Below are positions 1-5,864 of a stretch of DNA of 10,482 bases, in pieces. The DNA is from Candidatus Moraniibacteriota bacterium. GTDB taxonomy: Bacteria > Patescibacteriota > Minisyncoccia > Moranbacterales > UBA2206. Both the position numbers and the translations under genes were made by a program. How positions within the stretch are numbered: the stretch's first letter is position 1; each line of letters starts with the position of its first letter. Location: positions 20,887 to 31,368 of the forward strand of contig DPJH01000007.1 in the NCBI GenBank assembly GCA_003543115.1, written 5' to 3'. The notes beneath the pieces were generated by a model. It saw only the letters and a program-made list of their open reading frames with translations. It made no database searches and was not told where the DNA came from.

Positions 1-1219
1 CGATGGTGGTCGCAATGGCTGAGCCGAGAATTCCCCATCGGATAATGAAAAAATAATTTAAAACAGTGTTGATAGCAAGGCCTATGAAAGAGATCATCAT
101 AGTGGTGATGGTTTTTCCGGCTCCGTTGGCGGCAAAACTGAGGACATAGAAGATTGTCAAAAATCCTACCCCGAAAACTAAAACGGACATCGGCTCCGCT
201 CCTGCCAAATATTTTTTGCCATAAAGGAGCTGTAAAATTTCATTTGCATAGACCGACATCAAAACAACCATCGGAACAAGAAAAATGAGCATGATGCGCA
301 TGGTGCGGTTGATGATTTCCTTGGCATTTTTGAGATTGTTATTGGCGCTTTTTTTGGAAACCATAGGCAGAAGAAAAATAGTCATGGCATAGAAAATATA
401 GTAGGGGATGCGTCCGACAGTGAGAGATGCATTATATATTCCGGTAAGAGCATCATCTTTCAAAATTCCTTTGACCAGATAGAGATCGATGCTGATGAGA
501 AGTTCATAGGCTAGGAAAAAAGCGATGACTTTCCAGCCATAATCAACCAGATTTTTCCAATCGAAATCAGTTTCTTCTTTGTTTTCGCTTTCGGCAATCT
601 TTTTTTGAATCTCTTTTTTTATAACCAATTGATCGATAAGAAGAGCGATGATAAAAATAGAAAGCGGAGCTAGGATATAGCCTGAAATCGATCCTTTAAG
701 GCCAAAAATAAAAGCGAGCCCGACTACGAAAACAATGCGCAAAGAAGAACGGATAGTTTTAAGCGTTGCTTGGATATTGAACCGGTGAAGGCCGGTGAAA
801 TAGGAAAAGTAGAAAGAGGCGGCGGCAAAAGACGGGATAATAAGAGATGAGAATTGGAAGAGTGGTGTGAGGGTGGGATCGCCCAGAGCCCTACTCAAAA
901 GAGGAGCGGAAAAGAAAAAAATAACGGTGATGCATCCGATCAGGATAAGTTGGATGCGAATAGCTTGGGATTTGATCTTGCCGATCATTTTCGGATCGGT
1001 CTCAAAAATCTCACTCAAATATTTAGCCATAGCCGTAGGTATGCCATTGCCGATAAGGATTATGACCATCGTGGTCAAGGTGACAATGATTCCATAGCGT
1101 CCATAATCGGCCGGCCCTAAAATACGTCCCAAAATAGAATGGATAATGAACCCTGAGAGATTGAAAAAAATCTCTGAAAGAGTGACCCAAATAGCGGATT
1201 TGGCGATATTTTTTGACAT
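1..1219 (-). CDS. Wzx/MATE-type polysaccharide flippase, C-terminus beyond the window
   Basis: Membrane protein of the MOP/MATE exporter superfamily, the Wzx group that moves lipid-linked sugar units across the cytoplasmic membrane. I translated it by hand from the ATG at 1217-1219: 406 codons are open down to base 2 with no stop, so the 3' end lies left of the window. The N-terminus begins MSKNIAKSAIW and continues into a GRILGPADYGRYG stretch, the loop after the first membrane segment that is typical of this family. Repeated hydrophobic segments follow, broken by a charged loop near residues 200-220 (EIQKKIAESENKEE). Known members have 12-14 membrane segments and about 430-500 residues, so only the last segments should be missing. 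It lies downstream of the kinase-like gene on the same strand, separated by a palindromic element, so co-transcription is uncertain. The exact sugar substrate cannot be told. Confidence 0.9.
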   Translation of the reverse strand, partial: MSKNIAKSAIWVTLSEIFFNLSGFIIHSILGRILGPADYGRYGIIVTLTTMVIILIGNGIPTAMAKYLSEIFETDPKMIGKIKSQAIRIQLILIGCITVIFFFSAPLLSRALGDPTLTPLFQFSSLIIPSFAAASFYFSYFTGLHRFNIQATLKTIRSSLRIVFVVGLAFIFGLKGSISGYILAPLSIFIIALLIDQLVIKKEIQKKIAESENKEETDFDWKNLVDYGWKVIAFFLAYELLISIDLYLVKGILKDDALTGIYNASLTVGRIPYYIFYAMTIFLLPMVSKKSANNNLKNAKEIINRTMRIMLIFLVPMVVLMSVYANEILQLLYGKKYLAGAEPMSVLVFGVGFLTIFYVLSFAANGAGKTITTMMISFIGLAINTVLNYFFIIRWGILGSAIATTI

Positions 1220-1400
1220 AAAATTCTAATATTTTAAATTATTTCTCAAAGCACTCCGTCCTGTAAAATTTAAAACTATAAATTGAGACTTGAGAGCGTA
1301 AAAAAATTTCCCGCAGGATTTTTTTCAGGTTTTCGGAAATTTTAGCGAACAAGTTGAAGATTTATTTTTAAATTTTGCCCAGACGGCACATTTTCTTTGT

Positions 1401-1429
1401 AACTTTCTTTTGTGTGCCAAAAGAAAGTT
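1401..1429. repeat. Core hairpin 1 of the palindromic element
   Basis: AACTTTCTTTT (1401-1411) and AAAAGAAAGTT (1419-1429) are a perfect 11-bp inverted repeat around the loop GTGTGCC. It has no run of T on either side, so it does not look like an intrinsic terminator. Confidence 0.8.
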
Positions 1430-1457
1430 AGTGTCATTCAAAGATATCTAATTAGCT

Positions 1458-1486
1458 TTACTTTTTCTTTCCGCAAGAAAAAGTAA
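1458..1486. repeat. Core hairpin 2 of the palindromic element
   Basis: TTACTTTTTCTT (1458-1469) and AAGAAAAAGTAA (1475-1486) are a perfect 12-bp inverted repeat around the loop TCCGC. It resembles hairpin 1 in composition and sits symmetrically to it about the centre of the large palindrome. Confidence 0.8.
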
Positions 1487-1641
1487 CAAAAAGAACTCTG
1501 AGCCGGGCAAAATATTCAAACAAATTCTTCGTTCTTTCGCTAAAATTCCCGAAGGCCCTAGAAAAGAAAACTCGTAGGAAATTTTTTAACGCTCTAGAAC
1601 TCGAATTTGTATTTGAATATTTTACGAGCTCAATGGACTTT

Positions 1642-2265
1642 CTAAATCAGGATTATTTTTTCTATTATTTCAGAGAAAATTTCTTCTTTCAATCTGTTGG
1701 CGCTGATAGTTTGCATTTTCCACAACGCTTTTTTTTCAGAAAACAATTCAATTTTCTTTTGCAAATACTCGATGCCCTGATCCGGCTTTCTATCTCTTTG
1801 CATTATTTCTTCAGGAACAATCTCTAAATAAATAGCTAGATCTGGTCGCATGATTGATTCTTCAGATGAGAAATCTACATTCTTTTTCATTAAATATTGA
1901 AGGTTGATAATGCTGTCATAGAAATAACGGTCGCTTAAGATGAAGTCAAAACCTTTTTTTTCTAGCTCATGGTAAAGCGATTCAAAACGCCAAAGATCAA
2001 TTCTGAGGAAAATTTTTCGCATTTGGATCTGCAGCCAATTCGCCTTAGTGACGCTTTTTGGAGCTGAATTTACTTTGCACTTTCCTAGGAGTTTGCAAAT
2101 CAGGCAGTATTTGTTCCGGAAGTCGGTCATTTTTTTCGCCAAGCCGAATTCAATGGCATGGAAATAGAAGATTTTTTTTCCAAGAGAAGCCAGATGATTT
2201 TGCAGGAGTTTGATCTGGGTTGATTTTCCCGATCCGTCTACGCCGGAAATGGTGATTAGTTTCAT
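1642..2265 (-). CDS. Thymidylate-kinase-like P-loop nucleotide kinase
   Basis: 207 residues, close to the usual length of dTMP kinases. A Walker A loop GVDGSGKST is at residues 8-16, followed by the helix that starts TQIKLLQ. A DR motif in ILSDRYFYDS is at 112-113, where dTMP kinases contact substrate. A LID-like stretch with R157, R159 and K160 is followed by a family-like GIEYLQKKIELF. What is missing is the REPGGT loop after the second strand: here residues 35-41 read FHAIEFG. I therefore call it a TMK-like kinase without naming the substrate. The ATG at 2263-2265 gives the P-loop its normal position. It has its own promoter at 2293-2321 and follows a terminator, so it is probably transcribed apart from the lipoprotein gene. 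A role near the polysaccharide flippase is possible but only inferred. Confidence 0.8.
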   Translation of the reverse strand: MKLITISGVDGSGKSTQIKLLQNHLASLGKKIFYFHAIEFGLAKKMTDFRNKYCLICKLLGKCKVNSAPKSVTKANWLQIQMRKIFLRIDLWRFESLYHELEKKGFDFILSDRYFYDSIINLQYLMKKNVDFSSEESIMRPDLAIYLEIVPEEIMQRDRKPDQGIEYLQKKIELFSEKKALWKMQTISANRLKEEIFSEIIEKIILI

Positions 2266-2292
2266 GAATTTTTGATTAATATTCCTAAAAAT

Positions 2293-2321
2293 ATTCTAGC
2301 ATGGGAGCGGAAAAGTGTATA
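2293..2321 (-). promoter_or_regulatory. Sigma-70-type promoter with extended -10 for the kinase-like gene
   Basis: On the minus strand, TATACA (2321-2316) is followed by a 17-bp spacer and TAGAAT (2298-2293), with a TGC just before the -10 box (extended -10). The predicted transcript starts near 2286, giving a leader of about 20 bases. The only purine-rich motif, AGGA, is too near the 5' end to be a normal ribosome-binding site. Confidence 0.6.
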
Positions 2322-2352
2322 TATGCAAAAAGCTTATGAACATTAAATCAAA

Positions 2353-2382
2353 AGGCGATTTCTGTCGTGACAGAAATCGCCT
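2353..2382 (-). terminator. Intrinsic terminator after the lipoprotein gene, probably bidirectional
   Basis: AGGCGATTTCTGTC (2353-2366) and GACAGAAATCGCCT (2369-2382) form a perfect 14-bp inverted repeat. On the minus strand it is followed by TTTTGATTTA, about 20 bases after the lipoprotein stop. On the plus strand it is followed by CTTTTTT, but no plus-strand gene lies upstream. Confidence 0.85.
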
Positions 2383-2402
2383 CTTTTTTGTATGGTATAG
2401 AT

Positions 2403-2819
2403 TTATTGTTCCATGAAATTCAGAGTTATGGTTTGTCCTGATCCGGTGATTTGGGAAACAGTCAGCTGAACATATTTTTTGCCATTATTATATTGAGTGG
2501 CATATGATGTTTCTGTAGCTTCATTTTTAGCCGGCATTGTCCAGCCTAATTTTGCCATTTGCTCGTCATAGTAGGCTGCGATAGTTTTTACATCTTTTTG
2601 GCTTTCCAAACGAAGCAAAACTCCTTCTTTGAGAGTCGATCCATTGGTGATGATTTGAGCCAGTTTGGCATCCGGATATTGAGGGAGCTTTTCATCGACA
2701 TAAAGTTTCGGATAGTCTACGGATGAAGTTTTGGGAGAAGACGGGGCGGAAGATTGATTGGCGCATCCGGCGAGCAAAAACACTCCGAGTGTTAGGCTCA
2801 AAAAAGCGATTTTTCTCAT
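2403..2819 (-). CDS. Small secreted lipoprotein of unknown function
   Basis: 138 residues. The N-terminus has two basic residues, a hydrophobic core (IAFLSLTLGVFLL) and a lipobox LAGC with the cysteine at residue 19, so it should be lipidated and anchored on the outside of the membrane. A Ser/Pro/Thr-rich linker (about 20-35) leads to a small folded domain. That domain contains YPDAKLAQI and then VKTIAAYYDEQMAKLGW, a pattern seen in small bacterial periplasmic proteins where a tyrosine-rich helix precedes a GW turn. I do not recognise a named family and assign no function. The gene is monocistronic: its own promoter is at 2897-2925 and a strong terminator follows the stop. Its predicted leader is about 70 bases, very A/T-rich, without a Shine-Dalgarno sequence near the ATG. 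Confidence 0.85.
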   Translation of the reverse strand: MRKIAFLSLTLGVFLLAGCANQSSAPSSPKTSSVDYPKLYVDEKLPQYPDAKLAQIITNGSTLKEGVLLRLESQKDVKTIAAYYDEQMAKLGWTMPAKNEATETSYATQYNNGKKYVQLTVSQITGSGQTITLNFMEQ

Positions 2820-2896
2820 ATTTTTATTAAATTAAATTAATTAGCCTCATTGATGCTTTATCCGGATAGAATGAACATGCAAATCTTTTCGATTTG

Positions 2897-2925
2897 ATTC
2901 TATCACGGAAGAATGAATATGTATA
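2897..2925 (-). promoter_or_regulatory. Sigma-70-type promoter with extended -10 for the lipoprotein gene
   Basis: On the minus strand, TATACA (2925-2920), a 17-bp spacer and TAGAAT (2902-2897) with TGA directly before the -10 box. Both hexamers and the spacing are identical to those of the promoter at 2293-2321. It stands back to back with the plus-strand promoter at 2949-2957. Confidence 0.6.
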
Positions 2926-2948
2926 CACATTAGATTTGGCTATTATTA

Positions 2949-2957
2949 TGCTATAAT
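2949..2957 (+). promoter_or_regulatory. Extended -10 promoter for the NTF2-like gene
   Basis: TGCTATAAT, a consensus extended -10 element. The -35 region at 17 bp (ATTAGA) is weak, as is common for extended -10 promoters. The predicted start near 2964 leaves a leader of about 35 A/T-rich bases before the ATG at 2999. Confidence 0.55.
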
Positions 2958-2998
2958 AATCAGATCAGGCAAGATTATTTAATTTATAAAAAAATAAC

Positions 2999-3391
2999 AT
3001 GGATAAGATCCAAGAAGAAATTTGGAAAGTGATCCAAGAAATGAATCGAAAATGGACGGTTGAAGATAAGGCGGAGGAACTCAAAAATTATTTCCACCCC
3101 GATATGGTGGCGATTGTTCCGACCAGCTTTGAAAGAATAGAAGGCGGAGAAAATTGCGTGGCCGGTTGGAAAGGATTTTCAGAAAATGCCAAGATTCACT
3201 TTTGGAGAGAGCTGGATCCTAAAGTGCAAGTTTATGGCGAAGAAAAATTTGCTATCGTGACATATTATTTTGAAATGTCTTTTGATATGGGCGGACAGAC
3301 AATCAACATGAAAGGGAGGGATATGTTTTCACTCATAAAAGAAGATGAAAAATGGCTGGTTGTAGCTGACCAGTTTTCCCAATCTTTTTAA
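2999..3391 (+). CDS. NTF2-like / SnoaL-like fold protein (DUF4440-type)
   Basis: 130 residues, the normal size of a one-domain NTF2-like (cone-shaped alpha+beta) protein. The N-terminal helices (EEIWKVIQEMNRKW) are followed by YFHPDMVAIVPTSFERIEG, which matches the family's pattern of a short region with the opening of the pocket. The beta strands then read VQVYGEEKFAIVTYYFEMSF and GRDMFSLIKEDEKWLVVADQFS, the last being the usual 'R.t.v..k..g.W.i...h.S' ending. Members act as small-molecule isomerases, hydrolases or simple ligand-binding proteins, so no reaction can be named. It begins the plus-strand accessory region and is 10 bases upstream of the DUF5680 gene, probably on one transcript. 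There is no Shine-Dalgarno sequence before the ATG. Confidence 0.8.
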   Translation: MDKIQEEIWKVIQEMNRKWTVEDKAEELKNYFHPDMVAIVPTSFERIEGGENCVAGWKGFSENAKIHFWRELDPKVQVYGEEKFAIVTYYFEMSFDMGGQTINMKGRDMFSLIKEDEKWLVVADQFSQSF

Positions 3392-3401
3392 TTTTAAAAA
3401 T

Positions 3402-3868
3402 ATGGAAATAGAAAAACTTTGCGAATTTTTGGTAAAAGCTAAAAAAGCTACCTATGCAGCAGGAGACGCAGCTCAAAAAGCCAAAGAAAAAGACCAATCA
3501 ACGACAATAATTTTTGAAGAAAGAGATTGGAAATATCACGACAACTATTTTGGCGGAGAACCATATGGCGGAAGAGAAGTGGTGTTTTTTCAAAACAAGC
3601 CTGTTTATATGATGGTTTATTATGGATGGGTAAACGAAAAAGCGGAAGATGTCACAAGGTTTATGGTGTTTTGCAAGGCGCCTTAATGCAGATTCCTAAA
3701 GAGAAGCCATTTCGAGGACCGGTTGAATTTGAGCAAGGTGGTATGAAATATCAAAATATTTTTTCAGGAGAAGTCGATAATTTTTCAGGAGAAGAAATGA
3801 TTTTGGATGAAAGCGGGAATGAAATTTACCGAGCGGAATATGCCGGGGGATTGGTGGATCAAAAATGA
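3402..3868 (+). pseudogene. DUF5680-type gene split by a -1 frameshift
   Basis: The first part, from the ATG at 3402, reads 94 residues to a TAA at 3684-3686. It contains FLVKAKKATYAAG near the start and WKYHDNYFGG, GREVVFFQNKPVYMMVYYG in the middle. The typical remainder of this family (ALMQIPKEKPFRGPVEF, then FSGEEMILDESGNEIY and the final GG) lies in the next frame and ends at the TGA 3866-3868. The two parts join smoothly at TTTT (3669-3672): one extra T would give ...RFMVFLQGALM... and a 155-residue protein, about the usual length. DUF5680 is my recognition from memory and its function is unknown. The break could be a real mutation, a sequencing or assembly slip in a T run, or less likely programmed frameshifting. 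Confidence 0.75.
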
Positions 3869-3873
3869 ACCGT

Positions 3874-3898
3874 ATTTTACCGGGAATCCCGGTAAAAT
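3874..3898. repeat. Perfect 11-bp hairpin after the DUF5680 gene
   Basis: ATTTTACCGGG (3874-3884) and CCCGGTAAAAT (3888-3898) around a three-base loop AAT. It lies 5 bases after the DUF5680 stop, but only TTACAATTT follows it, so as a terminator it is weak. It is unrelated in sequence to the REP palindromes. It could be a weak terminator or a single copy of another small repeat. Confidence 0.6.
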
Positions 3899-3935
3899 TA
3901 CAATTTATGCAGATCCCGGCAAAACAGTGTATTTA

Positions 3936-3954
3936 GTCGAGGACGGTCCTCGAC
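3936..3954. repeat. REP palindrome, copy 1 (upstream of the RAYT gene)
   Basis: GTCGAGGAC-G-GTCCTCGAC: two perfect 9-bp arms around one base, preceded by TTTA and followed by TGGAA. It lies 31 bases before the RAYT start. The flanks TTTA...TGGAA recur at copy 4, which helps define the unit. Confidence 0.85.
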
Positions 3955-3977
3955 TGGAAAGGTATTTTTGTGATAAT
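3950..3977 (+). promoter_or_regulatory. Possible RAYT promoter using the REP arm as -35
   Basis: TCGACT (3950-3955, four of six matches to TTGACA) lies 16 bp before GATAAT (3972-3977), which has TGT before it (extended -10). The -35 box is the right arm of REP copy 1. The predicted transcription start falls 1-2 bases before the ATG, so the message would be almost leaderless. Confidence 0.3.
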
Positions 3978-3985
3978 ATGCAAGC

Positions 3986-4624
3986 ATGAAAAGGAGAGAA
4001 AAATTAGTCGTTGGAGAATATTATCATATTTTTAATCGTGGAGTAGAAAAGAGAAAAATTTTTAATGATAGTAATGACTACATTCGATTTTTGGATTCAC
4101 TAATATTTTTTAATACAGAAAAACCTAGTTGGGAAATAAATGACTTGCGCCAGTCTGGAGTCGAGGACCGTCCTCGACCCGAGGAAAGATTGGTGGATAT
4201 TGTCGCATACTGTTTGAATCCGAATCATTTCCATTTGCTGTTGCGAGAAAATAAAGAAAATGGAATCACAACTTTTATGAAAAAGATTTGCACCGGACAT
4301 GTGATGTTTTTTAATAGAAAAAATGAGCGGTCTGGTGTTTTGTTTCAAGGAAGATTTAAGTCAGTACATATTGATTCCAATGATTTGCTTTTGTACATAT
4401 CTGCTTATGTGAATTGCAATAATCAAATTCATGCGATGGGTGATTTTGCTAAATATCCATGGTGCAGTTTCTCGGAATACATGGGGGATTCTAGTATAGG
4501 CTGTCAGAAAGATGTTATTGTGAATCAATTTAAAAATGTGGAAGAATACAAAACTTTCTGCTTGGAAAAAGTCGTTGGGATGAAAGAGCGGAAAGAAATG
4601 GAAAAGTATGGCATAGAAGATTAA
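3986..4624 (+). CDS. REP-associated tyrosine transposase (RAYT, Y1/HUH family)
   Basis: 212 residues. The N-terminus GEYYHIFNRGVEKRKIF is the family's first strand and turn. The HUH metal motif is NHFHLLL, with H81 and H83. The segment RSGVLFQGRFKSVHID (116-130) and DLLLYISAYVNCNNQ follow, with Y141 the likely nucleophile by alignment with the usual RYIHLNP (here the NP is changed). Then comes YPWCSFSEYMG, the typical ending. These enzymes are single-strand DNA nucleases/transferases related to IS200/IS605 TnpA; they recognise REP hairpins and are thought to spread them. REP palindromes lie 31 bases upstream and 15 bases downstream. A third is inside the gene, in frame, coding for residues 59-65 (VEDRPRP) just before the strand leading to the HUH motif. 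All key residues are present, so it may be active. Confidence 0.92.
   Translation: MKRREKLVVGEYYHIFNRGVEKRKIFNDSNDYIRFLDSLIFFNTEKPSWEINDLRQSGVEDRPRPEERLVDIVAYCLNPNHFHLLLRENKENGITTFMKKICTGHVMFFNRKNERSGVLFQGRFKSVHIDSNDLLLYISAYVNCNNQIHAMGDFAKYPWCSFSEYMGDSSIGCQKDVIVNQFKNVEEYKTFCLEKVVGMKERKEMEKYGIED
4160..4178. repeat. REP palindrome, copy 2, inside the RAYT coding sequence
   Basis: GTCGAGGAC-C-GTCCTCGAC, perfect arms. It starts exactly on codon 59 of the RAYT and is read as VEDRPR plus the first base of a proline codon. It does not break the frame. It lies in a hydrophilic loop between SGV and EERLVDIVAYCLNPNHFH. Confidence 0.88.
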
Positions 4625-4639
4625 ATATATTTATACTTA

Positions 4640-4658
4640 GTTGAGGACCGTCCTTGAC
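4640..4658. repeat. REP palindrome, copy 3 (downstream of the RAYT gene), variant
   Basis: GTTGAGGAC-C-GTCCTTGAC. Relative to the other copies, both CG steps have become TG, one in each arm. The two changes turn two adjacent G-C pairs into G-T wobbles, so a transcribed or single-stranded hairpin would still fold. It is preceded by CTTA and followed by TGAA. Confidence 0.8.
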
Positions 4659-4661
4659 TGA

Positions 4662-4754
4662 ATAATATTTTTTGATGGCGTTGGCACATTGTGGTATTCG
4701 AAGAAAACGAAACATATTATCAAAAAATTAAGTGATGTGTTTGAATATGTTTGA
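4662..4754 (+). pseudogene. Remnant of a HAD-hydrolase N-terminus
   Basis: Between REP copy 3 and the nucleotidyltransferase gene, the frame starting at 4662 reads IIFFDGVGTLWYSKKTKH and then about a dozen unremarkable residues to a TGA at 4752-4754. It has no start codon of its own at the expected place. FDGDGTLWYPKKTKH-like sequences are the motif I region of a group of HAD-superfamily phosphatases; here the second catalytic Asp is Val (DGVGT). I read it as a decayed fragment whose left edge lies 3 bases after the REP. The match is from memory of the motif, so confidence is moderate. Confidence 0.45.
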
Positions 4755-4780
4755 GGAGTATAACATTTGTAAAAAAAGCA

Positions 4781-5296
4781 ATGAAGCAAAAAATTGAATC
4801 ACATAAAGAAATGAAAGCAACTGATGTGGTTGATCTTTATATTGAATTAGGAAAAATGGGTATTGAAATATGGATTGATGGCGGATGGGCGGTGGATGCG
4901 CTTCTTGGGAAGCAGACTCGCTCGCATGAAGACTTAGACATTGCTATTGAACATAAAAACATACCCAGGCTAAGAAAATATCTAGAATCACAAGGATTTA
5001 TTGAAATAGAAAGAGATGAAGAAAAGAAATGGGATATTGTTTTGGGCGATGATAATGGACATGAAATTGATGTGCATGGTTTTTCTTTTGACGATAACGG
5101 ACATATAATCAAAGAAAGTCATTGGGCTGGATATGAAGAAGAATCTTTGTCAGGATCGGGTATTATTAATAGAATAAAAGTTCGATGTGCAAGTTTTGAA
5201 CAATTATTAAAAACGCATGATGGCACAAAACGTAAGCTCAAAGAAAAGGACTATAAAGATATGGATGCCCTGAGAATGAAATTTGAAAAATTATGA
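4781..5296 (+). CDS. Lnu/ANT-type nucleotidyltransferase (antibiotic-resistance-like)
   Basis: 171 residues from the ATG at 4781; lincosamide nucleotidyltransferases of the LnuA type are near 160. The core is WIDGGWAVDALLGKQTRSHEDLDIAI (31-56): the GGW turn of the nucleotidyltransferase fold followed by the catalytic D51-x-D53. A third acidic residue is probably D97 in GHEIDVHGF. The end GTKRKLKEKDYKDMDAL matches the usual KEKDYHDI ending. Family members adenylylate the hydroxyl of lincosamides or aminoglycosides, but many homologues have no known substrate and I do not claim resistance. A TTG at 4751 and an ATG at 4811 are alternative starts; 4811 best fits the length of family N-termini. 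The stop overlaps the next gene's ATG (ATGA), so the two are translationally coupled. Confidence 0.85.
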   Translation: MKQKIESHKEMKATDVVDLYIELGKMGIEIWIDGGWAVDALLGKQTRSHEDLDIAIEHKNIPRLRKYLESQGFIEIERDEEKKWDIVLGDDNGHEIDVHGFSFDDNGHIIKESHWAGYEEESLSGSGIINRIKVRCASFEQLLKTHDGTKRKLKEKDYKDMDALRMKFEKL

Positions 5297-5859
5297 AAAT
5301 AATAATAGTAGAAGGAATTGCTACTAGCGGAAAGACTTCCGTGAAAAATAAAATTATGGAAGCTCTCACCGATAGCGGGAAGAGTTTTTCTGTTGTTGAA
5401 GAGGAAAACTCTTTGATGCCAATTCTGCATAATACAGACGGATGTGTGGCAATAAATTGGCTTAGGAAAATAATTAATGAGGCGCTAGAAAAAGAAAACG
5501 ATTTTATTATTTTTGACAGGCTATTTTTTACGCATATTTTCAGAACAAATAGCGCCATGGAAGATTTTAGAGAAATCGAGAATATGGTTGTTGGTCAGGC
5601 ATTGTTAGTTTTTCTCGCCATTGATGAAGAAGAGATTCCAAGAAGGATTGCACAAGCTTGCAAGCATAGAGGAGAAGAATGGAGCGAGTATGTTAGCAAG
5701 AAGGGAAGTGAAACAGAAATTTATCAATATTATATAGAACAGCAAAGAAAATTATTTGAGCTGCTTAAACAAACTTCGCTTGAATACAAAATCTATAATA
5801 CAACCAATAATGATTTTGATGAAATTGCAAAAAATATTTTAGAATTTTTACCTAACTAA
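5293..5859 (+). CDS. P-loop kinase-like protein of unknown substrate
   Basis: 188 residues. A Walker A motif GIATSGKTS is at 8-16, directly after the first strand KIIIVE. A DR pair in FIIFDRLFFTH (75-76) corresponds to the substrate-side DR of thymidylate and nucleoside kinases. VFLAIDEEEIPRRIAQACKHRG (107-127) gives the strand and basic LID region expected for phosphoryl transfer. The length fits small nucleotide- or drug-phosphorylating kinases, but no substrate-specific motif is visible. Its ATG overlaps the stop of the nucleotidyltransferase gene by 4 bases (ATGA), so the two proteins are probably made together and may act on the same compound or class. A REP copy follows its stop by 5 bases. 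Confidence 0.8.
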   Translation: MKIIIVEGIATSGKTSVKNKIMEALTDSGKSFSVVEEENSLMPILHNTDGCVAINWLRKIINEALEKENDFIIFDRLFFTHIFRTNSAMEDFREIENMVVGQALLVFLAIDEEEIPRRIAQACKHRGEEWSEYVSKKGSETEIYQYYIEQQRKLFELLKQTSLEYKIYNTTNNDFDEIAKNILEFLPN

Positions 5860-5864
5860 ATTTA

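Larger units (their letters stand above)
1261..1624. repeat. Large imperfect palindrome (about 365 bp) with two core hairpins, MITE-like
   Basis: This fills most of the 1220-1641 gap, in which I see no gene. The left arm 1261-1380 and right arm 1505-1624, both 120 bases, are imperfect reverse complements of each other. Matching blocks from outside in are GTAAAAT/ATTTTAC, GAGAGCGT/ACGCTC, GGAAATTTTAGCGAA/TTCGCTAAAATTCC and AAATTTTGCCC/GGGCAAAAT. Weaker matching (both ends read AAAG) extends to about 1248 and 1641, just short of the stop codon of the kinase-like gene. Two perfect hairpins sit in the centre. The pattern suggests a non-autonomous repeat or MITE-like element. A very long transcribed structure at the end of the kinase mRNA is the alternative. 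From memory, similar paired CTTTCTTTT/AAAAGAAAG hairpins recur in several bacterial phyla, which I could not check. Confidence 0.7.

Noticed and set aside
854..1120. Plus-strand open frames across the left end
   Set aside because: They are shadows of the flippase, whose minus-strand frame is open for 406 codons with clear membrane segments and family motif.
3807..3989. 60-codon open frame running through REP copy 1 to just before the RAYT
   Set aside because: It overlaps the true second half of the DUF5680 gene in another frame, and its end is translated REP palindrome; no recognisable domain.
4751..4780. TTG at 4751 as start of the nucleotidyltransferase
   Set aside because: It would add 10 residues without family support and overlaps the end of the HAD remnant; ATG at 4781 or 4811 fits better. 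The GAGGAG at 4753-4758 is too far from either ATG and has no in-frame start at normal spacing.
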